A stretch of DNA of 64,000 nucleotides from Rhodospirillales bacterium (lineage in GTDB: Bacteria; Pseudomonadota; Alphaproteobacteria; Rhodospirillales; Magnetospirillaceae). A program made the position numbers and the translations under genes. Location: positions 1 to 64,000 of the forward strand of contig JACFNC010000013.1 of the NCBI GenBank assembly GCA_019455065.1, in the 5' to 3' direction. Of the stretch, positions 61,172-64,000 are shown in pieces (position 1 is the stretch's first letter; each line of letters starts with the position of its first letter). The notes under the pieces are model-generated. The model had not been told where the DNA came from. It was given only the letters and a program-made list of their open reading frames with translations, and made no database searches.

Positions 61172-62227
61172 ATGACCAACGAGATTCCGGGTGCCGGCCC
61201 AGTGCGGGCGGGCCATGCCTTCGACGAGACGGCGCTGGCGCGCCGTCTGGAGAGCACCATCCCCGGCTTCCACGGGCCGCTCAGCGTCAACCAGTTCGAT
61301 GGCGGCCAGTCGAATCCGACCTTCCACCTGCGCTCCGCAGGCGGCGACTACGTGCTGCGCAAGCGACCCCCGGGCAAGCTGCTGCCGTCGGCGCACGCCA
61401 TCGACCGCGAGTACCGGGTGATGAAGGCTTTGGCCGACAGCGACGTGCCGGTGCCGCGCATGCTCGCCTATTGCGACGACGACAGCGTGATCGGAACCGC
61501 CTTCTACGTGATGGACTACGTTCCCGGCCGGATCCTCACCGATCCGCTGTTGCCCGGGATGCCGCCGGCCGAGCGCGCGGCCATCTACGACGCCATGAAC
61601 GACACCCTGGCGCGCCTCCATCGCTTCGACTGGCGCGCCGCCGGGCTCGCCGATTACGGCAGGCCCGAGAATTACCTTGCCCGCCAGCTCGCGCGCTGGG
61701 CCAAGCAGTACGACGCCACGCGCACCGAGGACGTTCCGGCCATGGACCGCCTGAGAGGCTGGCTCGAGGCCAACATGCCGGCCGACGAGGAGCCCACGAT
61801 CGCGCATGGCGACTTCCGCATCGGCAATCTCGTCTTCCATCCGACCGAACCAAGGGTTCTGGCCATCCTCGACTGGGAGCTGTCGACCCTGGGCGCGCCC
61901 CTCGGCGACCTCGCCTTCAACTGCATGACCTACCATCTGCCGGCGGGCCACCGCATCTCCGGCGGATTCGTCGGGGCGGACACGGCCGCCCTCGGCATTC
62001 CCGACGAAACGAGCTACCTGGACGCCTATTGCCGCCGCACCGGCCGCGACGCCATTCCGGCCTGGCGCTATTACATGGCGTTCAGCCTCTACCGTACCGC
62101 CGCGATCCAGCAGGGCGTCTACGCCCGCGCCCTGCAGGGGAACGCCAGCTCGTCTTTCGCCAAGGCATTCGGCGAGAGCTGGCGGATGGTCGCAGAGACC
62201 GGCTGGGCGCTGGTGGCGGCCGACTGA
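61172..62227 (+). CDS. APH-family phosphotransferase, ACAD10/11-kinase-like
   Basis: Kinase of 351 residues with NQFDGGQSNPTFHL (ATP loop), YVLRKRPPG (Lys of the N-lobe), catalytic IAHGDFRIGNLVFH and metal-binding LAILDWELSTLG. These match the kinase half of ACAD10/11 and LvaA-type enzymes, which phosphorylate the 4-hydroxyl of 4-hydroxyacyl-CoA so the partner dehydrogenase can eliminate phosphate. With the acyl-CoA dehydrogenase upstream it probably serves 4-hydroxy-acid (levulinate-like) catabolism (inference). ATG 61172 follows GAGAGG; the longer frame to 61073 only translates the palindromic repeat. A strong terminator follows. Confidence 0.87.
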   Translation: MTNEIPGAGPVRAGHAFDETALARRLESTIPGFHGPLSVNQFDGGQSNPTFHLRSAGGDYVLRKRPPGKLLPSAHAIDREYRVMKALADSDVPVPRMLAYCDDDSVIGTAFYVMDYVPGRILTDPLLPGMPPAERAAIYDAMNDTLARLHRFDWRAAGLADYGRPENYLARQLARWAKQYDATRTEDVPAMDRLRGWLEANMPADEEPTIAHGDFRIGNLVFHPTEPRVLAILDWELSTLGAPLGDLAFNCMTYHLPAGHRISGGFVGADTAALGIPDETSYLDAYCRRTGRDAIPAWRYYMAFSLYRTAAIQQGVYARALQGNASSSFAKAFGESWRMVAETGWALVAAD

Positions 62228-62257
62228 GCCGCCACACCTCTCACTCTCTCACGCCTC

Positions 62258-62291
62258 GACCCCCGGCCAAGCCGGGGGTCTCTTTTTTTTT
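62258..62291 (+). terminator. Rho-independent terminator after the APH-family kinase gene
   Basis: Perfect 10-bp stem, 62258-62267 with 62271-62280, 3-nt loop, directly followed by TC and nine T. Textbook intrinsic terminator for the plus-strand dehydrogenase-kinase transcript. It abuts the stop codon (62291-62293) of the convergent acyl-CoA ligase gene. Confidence 0.92.
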
Positions 62292-63997
62292 CAGGCGGGC
62301 ACCTGGGCCACCATTTCGCGCAGGTTGCTGCGCACCACCTTGCCGAGCTGGTTGCGCGGCAGGGCGGGTACGCTGACCACACGCTCCGGCCACTTGTAGA
62401 TGGCGACGTGGCGTTCCTTGAGGTGGGCGGTGATGTCCTCGAGGGTCACGGTTTCGCCCGGCCGCGGTACGACCACGGCGCAGACGCGCTCGCCCATGAT
62501 CTCGTCGGGGATGCCGACCACCGCCGCCTCTGCGATCTTGGGATGCCCGTCGATCAAGCCGTCGATCTCGGCGGGAGAGATGTTCTGGCCGCCGCGGATG
62601 ATGATCTCCTTGAGGCGGCCGACGAAGTGGTAGAATTGCGGCCTGTCGCCATCGCCGGCGATGGTGAACAGATCGCCGGTGCGGAAGAAGCCCTCGTCGT
62701 CGAAGGCGGACCGGTTCAACTCCTCGTCGCCGTAATAGCCGTCGAACACGGTCGCCCCGCGCAGCCGCAGCTCGCCCTCGGCCCCGGGGTCGGTGACCAC
62801 GCGGCCGGTGGCCGGGTCGACGAGCTGCGTCTCGAGGGTCAGCACGTCGCTGCACGCCCAGGTGAAGCCCTCCACTCCGAAGCGGGGGAAGAAATGAGCG
62901 CGTTGCTCGGGGTCGGGCACGTCGATGGCGCTGCTGACCAGGGCGCAGCCCTCGTTCGAGCCGAACAGGTTGACCACGTTGATGCCGTAGTCCTCCTGCC
63001 AGGCCTTCATCATCCACGGCGCCAGGGGCGCCGAGCCAGAACCCACTGCCCGCAGGTTGCTGAAATCGAGATTGGCCCACAGGGCGGATTGCTTGAGCAG
63101 CATGTTGAGGACGGCCGGCGGCGCCAGGTTGTAGTTGATCCGTTCCTCCGCCGTCTGTTGCAGGAAGGTGGGCAGATGGAACGGCTGGTGCAGCACCATC
63201 GTCCCCTGGTACAGCAGCCAGGGCAGCACCACGCCGCCGATCGAGGCCATGTTGACCATCGGGAAAGGGTTGAGGATGCGGTAGCCGTTCTGCACGCCGA
63301 CGGTGGTCGCCACGATCTTGCCGATGGCGATCCAGTGGTTGTGGCTGCGCGGCACCCCCTTGGGGCGCGACTCGGTGCCCGAGGTCCAGCAGACGGTGAC
63401 GATGTCGTTGGCGTCGAGAGGATGCGCGGCGAGATGGGCGGCCACCCTTTCGTCGGCGGCGCGGCTCCCGGCCAGGTCGTCGAGCGCGAGGGCGCCGTCG
63501 GGCACGTCGTTGCCCCAGGCCAGGATGGCGCCCAGCGAGGGCACCTGCATCCCCGCCACCAGCCGCGCCGGATTGTGGCCGCCGACATTGGTGATGGTGA
63601 CGAAGGCCTTGGGCTTGAGCACCCGGAAGATGTGTTCGAGCTCGTTCTCGCGATATTGCACGGCGATCGGGCTGAGGACCGCCCCGATGCGCGAGCAGGC
63701 GAGCAGCACCGCGGCGGCCTCGACGATGTTCGGCAACTGCATGGTGACGATGTCGTCCTTGTCGATGCCGCTGCGTAGCAGGCGGTCGGCGACGGCGTTC
63801 ACATAGGCATCGAGTTCCGCGAAGTTCAGGCGACGCGGATCGCCGTCGGTGAAGGTGGCGCGATTGGGCGCGTCCGCGACCGCCTCGCGGTCCGGCACGT
63901 CGGCGACCGCCCGGCGGAACAGGCTGTCGATGGTTTCATGCCCCCACCAACCCTTGGCGGTGAGAGCGCGGATCTTTTCCTGCGGCGACAAGATCAT
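62291..63997 (-). CDS. AMP-dependent acyl-CoA ligase
   Basis: Adenylate-forming acid-CoA ligase of 568 residues. P-loop CWTSGTESRPKGVPRSH, A5 NLFGSNEGCALV, A7 DDEGFFRTGDLFTI, A8 GRLKEIIIRGGQNISPAEID and the catalytic lysine motif PRNQLGKVVR near the C-terminus are all intact. It resembles medium-chain or cyclohexanecarboxylate-type ligases. It converges on the dehydrogenase/kinase genes and could supply their CoA-ester substrate. The ATG at 63997 lies 3 bp from the window edge, so the start (MILSPQEKIRAL) cannot be checked against upstream signals. Confidence 0.88.
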   Translation of the reverse strand: MILSPQEKIRALTAKGWWGHETIDSLFRRAVADVPDREAVADAPNRATFTDGDPRRLNFAELDAYVNAVADRLLRSGIDKDDIVTMQLPNIVEAAAVLLACSRIGAVLSPIAVQYRENELEHIFRVLKPKAFVTITNVGGHNPARLVAGMQVPSLGAILAWGNDVPDGALALDDLAGSRAADERVAAHLAAHPLDANDIVTVCWTSGTESRPKGVPRSHNHWIAIGKIVATTVGVQNGYRILNPFPMVNMASIGGVVLPWLLYQGTMVLHQPFHLPTFLQQTAEERINYNLAPPAVLNMLLKQSALWANLDFSNLRAVGSGSAPLAPWMMKAWQEDYGINVVNLFGSNEGCALVSSAIDVPDPEQRAHFFPRFGVEGFTWACSDVLTLETQLVDPATGRVVTDPGAEGELRLRGATVFDGYYGDEELNRSAFDDEGFFRTGDLFTIAGDGDRPQFYHFVGRLKEIIIRGGQNISPAEIDGLIDGHPKIAEAAVVGIPDEIMGERVCAVVVPRPGETVTLEDITAHLKERHVAIYKWPERVVSVPALPRNQLGKVVRSNLREMVAQVPA

Positions 63998-64000
63998 TTG

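Overview
The window is about 64 kb of uniformly GC-rich, densely coding bacterial chromosome. Gene content points to an alphaproteobacterium, probably of the Rhodospirillales. The indicators are ChvG/ChvI, a short HPr kinase, AddAB in place of RecBCD, a DivL-type kinase, a Liv-type transporter operon and the NAGGN osmolyte operon. No rRNA, tRNA, CRISPR array, insertion sequence or phage gene was seen.

Layout. (1) 0.2-3.7 kb: three Tad-type pilus proteins (TadG-like with a vWA domain, then two TadE-like) and an alpha/beta hydrolase. (2) 3.7-14.0 kb, minus strand: a repair and cell-envelope block, tsaE-amgK-murU-addB-[thioesterase-unknown]-addA-trxA, with short overlaps between the first genes and a clear Rho-independent terminator after trxA. 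(3) 14.1-20.1 kb: a thioredoxin-reductase-like ferredoxin/flavodoxin reductase, an unusually AT-rich regulatory gap, and the three-gene NAGGN operon (amidotransferase, GNAT/ATP-grasp synthetase, M42 peptidase). (4) 20.1-25.1 kb: outer-membrane barrel protein, GTP-type PEP carboxykinase, a flavin-barrel protein and a PCu(A)C copper chaperone. (5) 25.3-35.5 kb: chvI-chvG-hprK-rapZ-EIIA(Man)-HPr-ptsI-ahcY-divL, a signalling block with several stop/start overlaps. No sugar permease is present, so this PTS looks regulatory. (6) 35.5-41.4 kb: a Mop protein, a decayed modA, a possible VOC protein, aldehyde dehydrogenase, catalase, an AI-2E family membrane protein and a small secreted protein. (7) 41.5-47.9 kb: surface-polysaccharide genes (sugar-1-phosphate nucleotidyltransferase, C-methyltransferase, UDP-glucose dehydrogenase, UDP-xylose-synthase-like SDR, PIG-L deacetylase, glycosyltransferase-like). 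(8) 48.1-50.2 kb: a PAS hybrid histidine kinase. (9) 50.5-58.6 kb: a Liv-type ABC operon carrying two acyl-CoA-ligase-family genes. (10) 58.6-64 kb: a tandem HxlR regulator, an acyl-CoA dehydrogenase plus APH-kinase pair resembling the two halves of ACAD10/11, and a convergent acyl-CoA ligase.

The most notable observations are a DivL-like kinase with Cys where the phospho-acceptor His (Tyr in Caulobacter DivL) should be; the AT-rich NAGGN control region with helically phased repeats and a perfect palindrome; a PaaK-like protein lacking the adenylation P-loop; a modA pseudogene beside an intact Mop gene; a doubled HxlR/zinc-ribbon regulator; and the acyl-CoA dehydrogenase/kinase pair, which suggests 4-hydroxy-acid catabolism.
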